Below the pieces are notes generated by a model. That model had not been told where the DNA came from and did not search any database. It saw nothing but the letters and a program-made list of their open reading frames with translations. Source: Sphaerosporella brunnea (Eukaryota > Ascomycota > Pezizomycetes > Pezizales > Pyronemataceae). From it: a stretch of DNA of 64,000 nucleotides. The DNA is taken from contig VXIS01000100.1 in NCBI GenBank assembly GCA_008704415.1, forward strand, positions 1 through 64,000, given 5' to 3'. This document shows, in pieces, positions 1-10,487 of this stretch. Each line of letters starts with the position of its first letter. Within the stretch, counting starts at the first letter, position 1. A program made the translations under genes and the position numbers.

Positions 1-83
1 TTGGATTCTTCAAGGTCGGTGAGATCATTGGACGACGGAAGTTGGTTGGTTACCGGGGCGCGGCTCCTGCTACTCACCATTAA
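1..83 (+). pseudogene. Left-arm copy of the 3' end of ATP20 exon 3
   Basis: The bases match the C-terminal codons of the ATP synthase subunit g gene at 14456-14540, ending with the same TAA (81-83). The copy is cut by the window edge, so only the last 27 or so codons are present. Confidence 0.85.
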
Positions 84-428
84 GTGTGTAGTAGATCGTG
101 GGGATGGGGGTGTATAAAAGTGGTTGCCTTTGTTGTTGTACCTATCATCTCCGTCTTTGTTGCAGGTAGGAAATAGCGCGCGCTGGGCTGTGGGGTTGTA
201 CCTTCAAGCAATAGATTTGCTTTCCTAGCGTTTCTTTTTGTTGGTTGAATAGACGATTAACTTTAAAATATACTAACGCGCTGTTGCGCAATTGGCTCTA
301 TGTGCCGCGACGGATGCAAGTTATCAGACGGCAGCGAACCGGCCCCAGTGAATAGAGAACCACTCAATTGATATAGCTTTTAAGATCAGAAACCAATCGA
401 ATTTGCAGTTCAGACAACTCATAAACGC

Positions 429-1034
429 CCGCATGATCAAGCTACAGAACTCCCAATCTCAAACATACAGAAAACACCTCCATCTTCATGGCGACCTTGG
501 CGGGTGCAGGTACTGATGCTGGTGCTGCGATTGCGCGCCGCTCCCTAATCTCATCGCCTCGCTCCATACTTCCTTCTTCTTTCAAAACTCCTGTCTCTTC
601 AAGCATCGGGGGAATTATCGATCCCTGATCTAGACCGCCTTTCCTCGCCCTCCTCGAACTCTACAATTCCCTCTCTTCCCAGATGCTTCGTGACTCGCTC
701 ACGTGACCCCTTGGTCAGTTTCATGTGTACGTGTTCCTTGTTCGCGATGTACTCCTGGTAGAAGCATTCGCATCGATTTTCTTTTCGCCGTGACTCGTCC
801 GGAGCAGCGTCAAGAAGTCCGCTTGAACTGTGCGCTGTACTGCTCGATGAACTCTTGGGATCCTCCCCCACCAGAAGCATCTGCCGGATATGCGATTCTG
901 ACGACGTGTGCATTTGAACCCGTTCTCATCGCGCAGTTCCGCTCGCATACTTGCAGTACCACCGCAGCGCTGAGGCTTTGGCTTTCATTTTGTTGGCGAG
1001 TGTGCTTGGTGGTGCCGACTTCAGCGCGCGGCAT
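429..1034 (-). pseudogene. Left-arm broken copy of KIN17
   Basis: Mirror of the intact gene at 13101-14054, starting at an ATG at 1034-1032. It lacks the segment matching about 13880-14050 (end of the gene) and another matching about 13625-13830 (charged middle region). Single-base indels break the frame into several short pieces. It cannot encode KIN17. It is either an uncorrected fold-back read or a dead duplicate. Confidence 0.8.
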
Positions 1035-1254
1035 GATGGGCGGTTGTACGGGATATAGGCGCGGCGTGCGAGAGGATTCGGTTCGTGAATTTGGGGTTCG
1101 GTGGTCGTGTTGTTGAGTTGCGAGGCCGCGAGGTTCAGCTGAAGACGATCAGAACACTTCTGACAAGTAGAGTACAGTGAACCCCTGTGGTAACCACACG
1201 GTGCGAAATTATATTTTCAGTGTCACTCATTTTTAACTGTGTATTTTAGTTCAG

Positions 1255-1485
1255 TATCTGCTATACCTCATTGCAGCGCATGAGCCATCCCGCCTGCACT
1301 GTTTCCGGCAACAGCACACTAACCCGTCGCCACTTGTTGCTCTTGAGAGCGCCACATATAGTTACCATGACTGAACACCTCCTCGCGTAGTCTCCCCAAC
1401 AAACTGGAGTGACTGTCCCTGGACTTGTTCATGGCCATAGAAACGCCAATCGAGGGCACCATTACCGGCCTGTACCGATCGGTAA
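1255..1485 (-). pseudogene. Left-arm copy of the helicase tail
   Basis: Mirror of 12648-12877, the Pif1/Helitron helicase C-terminal fragment, with small indels. The adjoining telomere-like stretch is mirrored at 1507-1568. Confidence 0.65.
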
Positions 1486-2109
1486 CGCGGTTTTTAAGAA
1501 AATATCCCCTAACCTCCTAATCTAACCCTAACCCATCTAACCTAACCGCTATTAACCTAACCCGAACCTCGATTTCGTCAGGTCCTGCTCAGTCTTCGGT
1601 CCGCATAGAACGCTCTCCCGATGCCTATCCAGTTTTTTGTGAGCTCTTCCCGCGACCCCAGCCTTTCATCGCATGGCCCCGGAGCGACAGCGGGCCATGG
1701 TAGAGTTAGGCTGGCCGATTCACCAAATCTACTCATCCTTCTTACCTATCCTTCTCATGGAGTCGCTCCGCAGTCTCGTCGCTGGAGCTCCTCTATAGCA
1801 TCTATCGCCTTCCACTACGCTCCTCCATCCCCGCCTCCGAATACTATAGCGTTGTAGTCGCTCCGCAATATCGTTTGCTAAAGCTCCTCAATGTCCGCTC
1901 CGGAGGCTATAGCTGTGCGGTCGCTCCGTCCGCATCACAGTTAATCACTCGGCACTTAGGGTTCCGGTTGCGCCACCGTGAAGCCACCGTGCGCCACCGC
2001 AAACTGCTCTATATATGATATCCCTCTACCGTGCCAAGCGTACGCCAGAGCTTGAACAGGGGTGGCGGTTAATGTTCGGTCGAGTGATATGCCATGCGTG
2101 CGCGGGCAT

Positions 2110-2555
2110 TCTCACCTGAGGGACGTCGCGGAGGATGCTTCACAACCGGAGGAGATATCACTCCAGACCAGCGCCAGAATGATCTGCTCAATGTGCTCTA
2201 CAGATGTTTACTCCGATACCAAAGTGAAAATGGTTGCGTTGATTTCCAGCCCTCTCCTCCGCGATGTCTGCTCCCGCGGTGGTGGCATCAGATGCAGACG
2301 TCGCAGAGGATAGCTTCACAACCGCGAGATATCAACTCCGAACCAGCGCCAGAAGTTCTCCTTGATGTGCTCTACAAGGTCTATGCTCCGCTATCAAAGT
2401 GAAAATGGTTGGTTGATTTCCAGCCCTCTCTCCTCTAGGTCGGCTCCGTGGTGTGGCATCAGATGGCAGGGACGTCGCAGATGATAACTTCACAACCGGA
2501 GGAATATCACTCAGACCACGCCAGAATGGTCTCCTCCGTCCATCTCCTGCACTCT
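2110..2555. repeat. Left-arm copy of the 182-bp tandem repeats
   Basis: Mirror of the array at 11548-11975. The phrases about the dyad of the unit recur in the same order, but indels blur the period. Confidence 0.7.
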
Positions 2556-3545
2556 TTGCTCTAAGTGTATTCCACGTAAGTCACCTTCTGGTTTCTGTTG
2601 TTCTGTAATTCCTTCGGATATCCTTTTTTGCATTTGTCTTGGGCTGTTCCAGCAGCACCTATGTTTCGCTGTGCAGAGAGCTTGGAAAGTGGCACCGATG
2701 TGAAATAATTGTCCATATAAAGGTGGAATAATTTGTCGTAGGTAGGATTCAGCAGACGAAGCACCATTCGAGAGGTCGAGAAGATCGCTGTCGTAATCTC
2801 CACAGGTGGCAGCTTTGGAGATGTGGTCGCACAGTCGAAGAGGTTGTTGACATGTAGAGCATATTGTAGAGTAATTCTGCCGAAGCTTTTTGAAGTCTGA
2901 GGGCAAGATTGATGATTCCACGCGATCTAGAACTGTATCGCCAATCCCATGTATAGCCTCTCCAACAGGCAAATACCTTGTGGCCTTTCTTTATTGGCTT
3001 GTGTGTTGAACTATTGGTATCGCCACTTCTTCCTTTGAACTTTACAATCATCTCGTCCACTGAAAGCTCAGTCGCTGGAATCAGTATGTCTGTGCGCTCT
3101 CAGCTACTCGTGATGCAAGAGCTCTAGCTTTATCGTACATGATGGTTTTGTTCGAGGCGTCGTTTGCACTGCCGGCGGCGTAGATACTGTCCGAAGATGG
3201 CATTTGAGGAGGCGAAATATGGAAAGCGCTTAATTTGTTCGAAGCGTTAGCGTATTCCGCCCTTTTTCATAGGATGGTGTTCAGTCTCAATAAGTTGTCT
3301 TCCTTCGGGACAGAACCATAATCTCAACACATTTTTCGCTTCCACTGTTCCGCACCACAGACATGTAACAATCAGCGATCCACCGGTAAAGCTCACTAGC
3401 ATGTATTCGTCCAGCTCTTTGTTGAAACTCTGATTGTGCCGCAGCAGCATTTTCAACTGTGCATAGCTATTGTATTCGCGCAACTTGCTCCATCGTACAA
3501 TAGGAAAAAAGTTGGACAAAGGCTAGTGGCTGTTGCGATGAGACC
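2520..3545 (-). pseudogene. Left-arm broken copy of piggyBac transposase
   Basis: Mirror of the truncated piggyBac-type ORF at 10488-11570. Recognisable pieces (the YMDNYFTS and VDEMIVKFKGRSGDT segments) now sit in different frames because of indels. Non-functional as read. Confidence 0.75.
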
Positions 3546-3985
3546 CAAAGGTAATTTTACTGCGTGTCGTGTCGCGAATGTTGAGAATGGAGAGGGTAAA
3601 CTTTGCCGTCCTCCTCAGCAGTCCCAAAAGCTGTATTCAAACAGGCGGGTGTATGTGTCAGGCACTGGCTGCGGCTGAAAGGATAACTTTGAGGTTGGTG
3701 TCGCGATCCGTTCCGTGTCTCGTCCCGCACCTGCCGCACCTCGTCCCGCATCTCGTCCCGCACATCGTCCCGATTATCTCTCCACCTTGATCTAGCATCT
3801 ATTAATATATTTCCCATGATCGTATCATGCTTTTATAAACCATTCTTTGGTTGTGGGGGTCGACGCCTCAGTTTCGACCGGTAACTCCAACTAGCGAAGG
3901 TCCGAGTTTAAGTGCAGCGCACCATAGCTCACTTAGACCGCAACATCCACCATCCCACCATCCCACGACAATCCATCCTGAGTCC

Positions 3986-5164
3986 ATGCTCCGACTGGCT
4001 GATTCGGAAGAAACAAAAGCATCGCGATGGAGGATGACTTCCTCCCTTAGCCCGATAGCTTCTTCTCTAAGGGCCAAACTCGCTCCGCTCCACATCAAAA
4101 CCGATGTGGATCCGACTTCCGGAGAATCGCCACCCGCGTCCACAACCAGCAGTCTCCCCGACTCAGTCTTGTCGGATGCACCTCCTTCGTCAACTACGTT
4201 TCTAAAAAGATGGCCGCTGCCCTAAGATCCTCGATGATTACATCCCAGAGGTCCACACGACAAACAGTGAACATCTTGCGAGCTATGATACAACATATCC
4301 CTACCTGTGAAAAGAAGAAGTCTTTGCCATATCGTCAAGAGCAGATCTTGCGGACTCGCTCGTCACTACATGAACCTTGTTGTCTTTCCTCGTAAGTTAT
4401 CTGCTTCAGCTGCCTCGTCGAGCAGGGCTAAACCAGCATGCAGTCCGAGCCAGGGTAACAGCACCCGGCAGCTTGGTCCTTGTCCTTCGAGATTTCTCTG
4501 AAACTCCTTACGAAGCGAGTTCGAGTCGCAGCACGCACAACAGCTCGCTTAAAAAAGGATTGCTGCGACGAGATAACGATGCTGTTTGATCAGCGGATTC
4601 TTAGATCCTTCCTCGCAGCGATCCGAGCAAGGATACTCTCGACACGAGGCCGCACACGTTGTCCCATTTGCCATGGCATCGTTTTTCCGAAGTACAGAGA
4701 CCATGGCCGAGCAGGTGTGTCCGAAATTCACCGATTGTTCCCGATGCCAGGATTTTGAGCCAGAGCATATAACGATCCATCACTTGCTTGACACTCGAAT
4801 CACCTCCATAGACACTTCGGTAAATTGAACTGCTCTAGAACTTACGGTAACATTATCTGGTTTACTTGTCACATACTAATTGCGGTACATAGACCAAGCC
4901 GAACACTACAAGTTGTAACCTTTTCAAAACTACCTTCCGGATTCGAAGAATGGGCTTTTGCCAATGAATACGTCACCTTCGTGGCCACGACGGCCGCTAC
5001 CCTTACCCTGCCCATCACTCCTAAATCTCCATGCGGCTGTAGCCCACATCTCCACACGCGTCTGGTATGTCGGATGATTTCGAGCAAATTCTCGAGGCGC
5101 GCACGAGATCACTTGCCTTGCGACGGTAGTACCCCAATCGCACATGTGCTATGATGATGATTTA
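3986..5164 (+). pseudogene. Left-arm broken copy of the HNH nuclease gene
   Basis: Mirror of complement(8809..10035). The start region (MLRLADSE) and the last exon are recognisable, but several frameshifts split the coding sequence. Confidence 0.75.
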
Positions 5165-5172
5165 ACTGGATA

Positions 5173-5541
5173 CCGTAGAATCCCCGGTACTAACGAATTC
5201 CCAGACCCCGAAGTATACTGACACTACCGTTGAGCGGCAGTGAAGCTGTGTGAGAGGCGTGTCGGAAGCGACGTGCTTGGACAGTGCTCGACCAGTGTGG
5301 TCAGTAAAACCTTAAACAGAGCGGAGATGGAGACCGCGGCGACAGCCTGACGCTCGCTCTTCCCCGTCTCCACCTTGTCTCAGCATCTTCGTCGCATTGA
5401 CGTCTTTTTTGACTTTTCACGTCGCCTCTTTGCACTCCATGCTCGCGTCGAAACACTTCCCACCCACTTCACTGCCCGCTGAACGGTACGTGTCATATAC
5501 TTCGGGGTCTGTGGAATTTCGTTATTACCGGGATTCTACGG
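5173..5541. mobile_element. Left-arm copy of the 375-bp MITE
   Basis: Mirror of 8426-8800, beginning and ending with CCGTAGAATC-type termini next to TA dinucleotides. A few single-base indels separate it from the right-arm copy. Confidence 0.75.
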
Positions 5542-5764
5542 TATAGCTCTATAATGTGGGCTTTCACATCCTTTTGTTTTTAAACGCGAGTCGACCATTG
5601 TTGACGATATATTCAGGATGTATAGACATGGCGTTTCGGCGTTTCGGCGTTTGTTGGAAGATTGGCGTCTGGGTCCTTGGGGTTTTTATGCACTTGCTCT
5701 TGAGTATCGTTACTCTGTACCGACAAACTTTCTGCAGCCTGCTTTTCTCTACTATTGATACGGG

Positions 5765-6098
5765 ATCCGTTACACCACCACCTAGAGCTTGACATGATCA
5801 CTGTGGTGTCGCCATTACCGGCTCATCGAGCTTATCACCATCGAGCTTATCACATCGAGTCCTCCGCGCTATTTCTGGTGCCCGTTCCCAGACCAACACA
5901 CACTCGCATAGATCCACCAGATCGTCTTCAGCGGCCACACGACGAGCTCAGATAGTCCCCCAAATAGACGCCTGACGACAATCCAAATGAGGGTGCCCAG
6001 CAAGATCTGAATAGCCTTCTCGAAATACCACGGTCGCTCTTATTCTTCTACCAGATCCCGTGAGCTCCCAGCTCTCCGAGTATATCATCAAACGCCAT
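5765..6098 (-). pseudogene. Left-arm copy of the membrane-anchor ORF
   Basis: Mirror of 7850-8191. The ATG is at 6098-6096; the frame is lost downstream by small indels. Confidence 0.65.
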
Positions 6099-6962
6099 CA
6101 GGAAAATCACAACCCGCGTGGTACGCGTGCGTGCGTGCCACGCGCTCCACGCATACCACGCACGCCACGAAACATCGCTATGTACCATAGAGCGAATGCG
6201 TGGAGAGCGTTCCGCACGCAAGCACGCAGCACACATCTTGCAGCACGTAGACGTGAAGCGCAGTGGCGTGGCCACGGCGGATACCATTAGAGGCGTCGTG
6301 GGCAACGCACAGTGCAAAGTGCCGCCCGTATGGCTGTATGGCCTGCGTGTAGCAAATAGCAGATACCATGCTCACGGTGGAACGAAGCAAGACAGATATA
6401 CCGAGAGAAAACCTATTTCCTATACACTATATACAAAGATAGAACGAAAAAACCGAACAAGACCAACACATCCACAGCCCAGAAAGCAAGAACGACAGCA
6501 CCCATCTACCACCGCAACCATCTACTATCGCGATGCGAGACCTCTCCTGCCGTACCCGATAATAGCTCTTACTTCAATCGCATGGGCATCTAGCGAAGGT
6601 GTTAGACGATGGCAGAAATGGGAAAGGAGGTTCACTCACAGCAGGCAGTACCGGCATCGCCGCGTTGTGATGAGCCGCATCATCGCCGGCGGGAGCGTGC
6701 GAAGAACAGGGGCCTATTCACACGTTAGAAGCCATCCTTGGAGTTGCGGAAGGCGGGAGAAAGACCGACATAGCCATACCTAGAGAATATGGAGAGAGGC
6801 ACATAGACGACACCAGGTGCGCCTTAAATGCCGTGATCATCGCGATGACGTTGACGGAATGACGTTTTGCGCGGCATGTCATAGAAAGCGCTCAACGCAT
6901 GCACAACAGCAGAAACCCTAACCATGCGAGGATAGGCATCGACGCCGTGCGGTGAGAGAATT

Positions 6963-6985
6963 CTTAATTATAATTTAAACTCTCT
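6963..6985. other. Axis of the giant palindrome
   Basis: Between mirrored GAGAG and CTCTC lies one AT-rich run containing AATTATAATT, which is itself nearly symmetric. The arms are contiguous up to this point on both sides, so there is essentially no unique spacer. No sequencing-adaptor-like block is visible to me here. Confidence 0.8.
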
Positions 6986-7849
6986 CCACCGCACGGCGTC
7001 GATGCCTATCCTCCGCATGGTTAGGGTTTCTGCTGTTGGTGCATGCGTTGAGCGCTTTCTATGACATGCCGCGCAAACGTCATTCCGTCAACGTCATCGC
7101 ATGATCACGGCATTTAAGGCGCACCTGGTGTCGTCTATGTGCCTCTCCTCCATATTCTCTAGGTATGGCTATGTCGGTCTTTCCTCCCGCCTTCCGCAAC
7201 TCCAGGCATGGCTTCTAACGTGTGAATTAGGCCCCGTTTCTTCGCACGCTCCCGCCCGGCGATGATGCGGCTCATCACAACGCGGCGATGCCGGTACTGC
7301 CTGCTGTGAGTGAACCTCCTTTCCCATTTCTGCCATCGTCTAACACCTTCGCTAGATGCCCATGCGATTGAAGTAAGAGCTATTATCGGGTACGGCAGGA
7401 GAGGTCTCGCATCGCGATAGTAGATGGTTGCGGTGGTAGATGGGTGCTGTCGTTCTTGCTTTCTGGGCTGTGGATGTGTTGGTCTTGTTCGGTTTTTTCG
7501 TTCTATCTTTGTATATAGTGGTATAGGAAATAGGTTTTCTCTCGGTATATCTGTCTTGCTTCGTTCCACCGTGAGCATGGTATCTGCTATTTGCTACACG
7601 CAGGCCATACAGCCATACGGGCGGCACTTTGCACTGTGCGTTGCCCACGACGCCTCTAATGGTATCCGCCGTGGCCACGCCACTGCGCTTCACGTCTACG
7701 TGCTGCAAGATGTGTGCTGCGTGCTTGCGTGCGGAACGCTCTCCACGCATTCGCTCTATGGTACATAGCGATGTTTCGTGGCGTGCGTGGTATGCGTGGA
7801 GCGCGTGGCACGCACGCCACGCGTACCACGCGGGTTGTGATTTTTCCTG
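6986..7849. other. Right-arm sequence next to the axis, no gene seen
   Basis: No ORF here has a family-like or splice-supported structure; the open frames on both strands are compositional. A CGTGG/CCACG-rich inverted repeat lies at about 7769-7833, just before the membrane-anchor ORF. Confidence 0.5.
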
Positions 7850-8191
7850 ATGGCGTTTGATGATATACTCGGGAAGAGCTGGGAGCTCATCAGGGATCTG
7901 GTTAAGAAGAATAAGAGCGACCGCTGGTATTTCGAGAAGGCTATTCAGATCTTGCTGGGCACCCTCATTTGGATTGTCGTCAGGCGTCTATTTTGGGGGC
8001 CTATCTGGCTGCTCGTCGTGTGGCCGCTGAAGACGATCTGGTGGATCTATGCGAGTGTTGTTGGTCTGGGAACGGGCACCAGAAATAGCGCGGAGACTTC
8101 GATGGTGATAAGCTCGATGGTGATAAGCTCGATGAGCCCGGTAATGGCGACACCCACAGTGATCATGTCAAGCTCTAGGTTGGTGGTGTAA
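7850..8191 (+). CDS. Hydrophobic membrane-anchor ORF, possibly a Sec20-type SNARE tail
   Basis: The ORF has 113 codons starting ATG GCG TTT GAT. Residues 1-27 are charged and helical. Residues about 28-73 are strongly hydrophobic with an RRLFWGPIW turn, which looks like a tail anchor. The order charged segment, SDRWYFEKA, then long hydrophobic stretch with RRLxxGPxW reminds me of the C-terminal anchor of fungal Sec20/BNIP1-type ER SNAREs, but no SNARE helix is visible upstream. It would then be a 3' gene fragment. The last 40 residues are low-complexity and include a 15-bp direct repeat (GATGGTGATAAGCTC twice), so the true coding end may be earlier. It sits beside transposons in the inverted repeat. 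The function is a weak inference. Confidence 0.4.
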   Translation: MAFDDILGKSWELIRDLVKKNKSDRWYFEKAIQILLGTLIWIVVRRLFWGPIWLLVVWPLKTIWWIYASVVGLGTGTRNSAETSMVISSMVISSMSPVMATPTVIMSSSRLVV

Positions 8192-8425
8192 CGGATCCCG
8201 TATCAATAGTAGAGAAAAGCAAGGGCTGCAGAAAGTTTGTCGGTACAGAGTAAAGATACTGCAAGAGCAAGTGCATAAAAACCCCCAAGACCCAAGACGC
8301 CAATCTTCCAACAAACGCCGAAACGCCGAAACGCCATCGTCTATACATCCCTGAATATATCGTCAACAAATGGTCGACTCGCGTTAAAAACAAAAGGATG
8401 TGAAGCCCACATTATAGAAGCTATA

Positions 8426-8800
8426 CCGTAGAATCCCGGTAATAACGAAATTCCACAGACCCCGAAGTATATTGACACGTACCGTTCAGCGGGCAGTGAA
8501 GCTGGGTGGGAAGTGTTTCGACGCGAGCTGGAGTGCAAAGAGGCGACGTGAAAAGTCAAAAAGACGTCAATGCGACGAAGATGCTGGAGACAAGGTGGAG
8601 ACGGGGAAGAGCGAGCGCTCAGGCTGTCGCCGCGGTCTCCATCTCCCGCTCTGTTTAAGGTTTTACTGACCACCACTGGTCGAGCACTGTCCAAGCACGT
8701 CGCTTCCGACCGCCTCTCACACAGCTTCACTGCCCGCTCAACGGTACGTGTCAGTATACTTCGGGGTCTGTGGAATTTCGTTATTACCGGGATTCTACGG
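8426..8800. mobile_element. MITE with about 80-bp terminal inverted repeats, TA target
   Basis: The left end CCGTAGAATCCCGGTAATAA (8426 on) is repeated in inverse at 8721-8800, and TA dinucleotides flank it at 8424-8425 and 8801-8802. The 375-bp length, lack of any transposase and TA duplication point to a Tc1/mariner-type non-autonomous element. It ends 8 bp from the stop codon of the HNH gene, so its insertion may have set that gene's present C-terminus. Confidence 0.85.
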
Positions 8801-8808
8801 TATCCAGT

Positions 8809-10035
8809 TTAAATCATCATCATTAGCACATGTGCGATTGGGGTACTACCGTCGGGGGCAAGGCAAGTGATCTCCGTGCGCGCCTCGAGAATTTGCTCGA
8901 AATCATCCGACATACCAGACGCGTGGTAGATGTGGGCTACAGCCGCATGGAGATTTAGGAGTGATGGGCAGGGTAAGGGGTAGCGGCCGTCGTGGGCCAC
9001 GAAGGTGACGTATTCATTGGGCAAAAGCCCCATTCTTCGAATTCCGGAAGGTAGTTTTGAAAAGGTTACAACTTTGTAAGTGTTCGGCTTGGTCTATGTA
9101 CCGCAATTAGTATGTTGACAAGGTAAACCAGCATGAAATGTTACCGTAAGTTCTAGAGCCCAGTTCAATTTACCGAAGTGTCTATGGAGAGTTGATTCGA
9201 GTGTCAAGCAGTTTGATGGATCGTTTATATGCTCTGGCTCAAAATCCTTGGCATCCGGGAACAATCGGTGAATTTCGGACCACACCTGCTCCGCCCATGG
9301 TCTCTGTACTTCGGAAAACGATGCCATGGCAAATGGGACAACGTGTGCGGCCTCCGTGTCGAGAGTATCCTTGCTCGGATCGCTGTCGAAGGAAGGATCT
9401 AAGAATCCGCTGATCAAACAGCATCCGTTATCTCGTCGCAGGCAATCCTTTTTTAAGCGAGCCTGTTGTCGCTGCTGCGACTCGAACTCGCCTTCCGGTA
9501 AGGAGTCTTCAGAGAATCTCGAAGACAAGGACCAAGCTGCCGGGGTGCTGTTACCCTTGGCTCGGACTGCATGCTGGTTTAGCCCTGCTCGACGAGGCAG
9601 CTGAAGCGATAACTTACGAGGAAAGACAACAAGGTTCATGTAGTGACGAGCGAGTCCCGCAAGATCCTGCTCTTTGACGATATCGGCAAAGACTTCTTCT
9701 TTTCCCAGGGTAGGGATATGTTTTATCATAGCTCGCAAGATGTTCACTGTTTTGTCGTGTGGACCCTCTGGGATGTAATCATCGAGGATCTTTAGGGCAG
9801 CGGCCATCTTTTTTAGAAACGTAGTTGACGAAGGAGGTGCATCCGACAAGACTGAGTCGGGGAGACTGCTGGTTGTGGACGCGGGTGGCGATTCTCCGGA
9901 AGTCGGATCCACATCGGTTTTGATGTGGAGCGGAGCGAGTTTGGCCCTTAGAGCAGCAGCTATCGGGCTAAGGGGAGGAATGTCATCCTCCATGGCGATG
10001 CTTTTGTTTCTCTCCGAATCAGCCAGTCGGAGCAT
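8809..10035 (-). CDS. HNH endonuclease domain protein, two exons
   Basis: Exons are complement(9094..9143 removed): coding 10035-9145 and 9093-8809, 391 aa. The 51-nt intron (9144-9094) has GTAACA at the donor, TACTAAT near the acceptor, and TAG. The N-terminal half is variable and Ser/Pro-rich. Roughly residues 190-300 form the HNH core: RRDNGCCLISGF, then AAHVVPFAMASF carrying the first His, then NDPSNCLTLESTLHRHFGK with the Asn and final His. This resembles the fungal HNH_2 family, usually annotated as 'HNH nuclease domain-containing protein' of unknown role. I chose ATG at 10035; the frame is open to 10113 without another ATG. It lies in the transposon-rich palindrome between a MITE and a piggyBac remnant, so mobile or accessory origin is plausible. 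Substrate unknown. Confidence 0.75.
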
Positions 10036-10100
10036 GGACTTCAGGATGGATTTGTCGTGGGATGGTGGGATGGTGGGATGTTGCGGTCTAAGTTGAGCTA

Positions 10101-10160
10101 TGGTGCGCTGCACTTTAAACCTGGACCTTCGCTAGTTTGGAGTTACCCGGTCGAAACTGG
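10101..10160 (+). repeat. Solo terminal inverted repeat of the TGGTGCG family
   Basis: The sequence starts TGGTGCGCTGCACTTTAAAC after a TA dinucleotide and continues to TTACCCGG. It is close to the terminus of the 655-bp element at 30461. It points right, toward the piggyBac ORF. I found no matching opposite end in the right arm. Confidence 0.6.
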
Positions 10161-10254
10161 AGGCGTCGACCCCCACAACCAAAGAAATGGTTTATAAAAG
10201 CATGATACGATTCATGGGAAATATATTAATAGCATGCTAGATCCAAGGTGGAGA

Positions 10255-10325
10255 GATAATCGGGACGATGTGCGGGACGAGATGCGGGACGAGGTGCGGC
10301 AGGTGCGGGACGAGACACGGAACGG
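10255..10325. repeat. Short tandem repeat, GCGGGACGA-type unit
   Basis: About five imperfect copies of an 11-12 nt unit (TGCGGGACGAGA and variants) occur in a row. In one frame they read as Val/Met-Arg-Asp-Glu repeats, but no gene context supports coding. Confidence 0.7.
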
Positions 10326-10487
10326 ATCGCGACACCAACCTCAAAGTTATCCTTTCAGCCGCAGCCAGTGGCCTGACACATACACCCCGCCTTGTTTGAA
10401 TACAGCTTTTGGGACTGCTGAGGAGGAGGCAAAGTTTACCCTCTCCATTCTCAACATTCGCGACACGACACGCAGTCAAAATTACCT

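Noticed and set aside
6118..6783. 221-codon open frame on the + strand
   Set aside because: Lies in the error-rich left arm and the mirrored right-arm sequence breaks the same frame. Composition (Arg/His-rich) is not protein-like.
1..6962. Repeat-induced point mutation as cause of left-arm decay
   Set aside because: In the stretches compared by eye the differences are mostly indels, not C-to-T and G-to-A changes.
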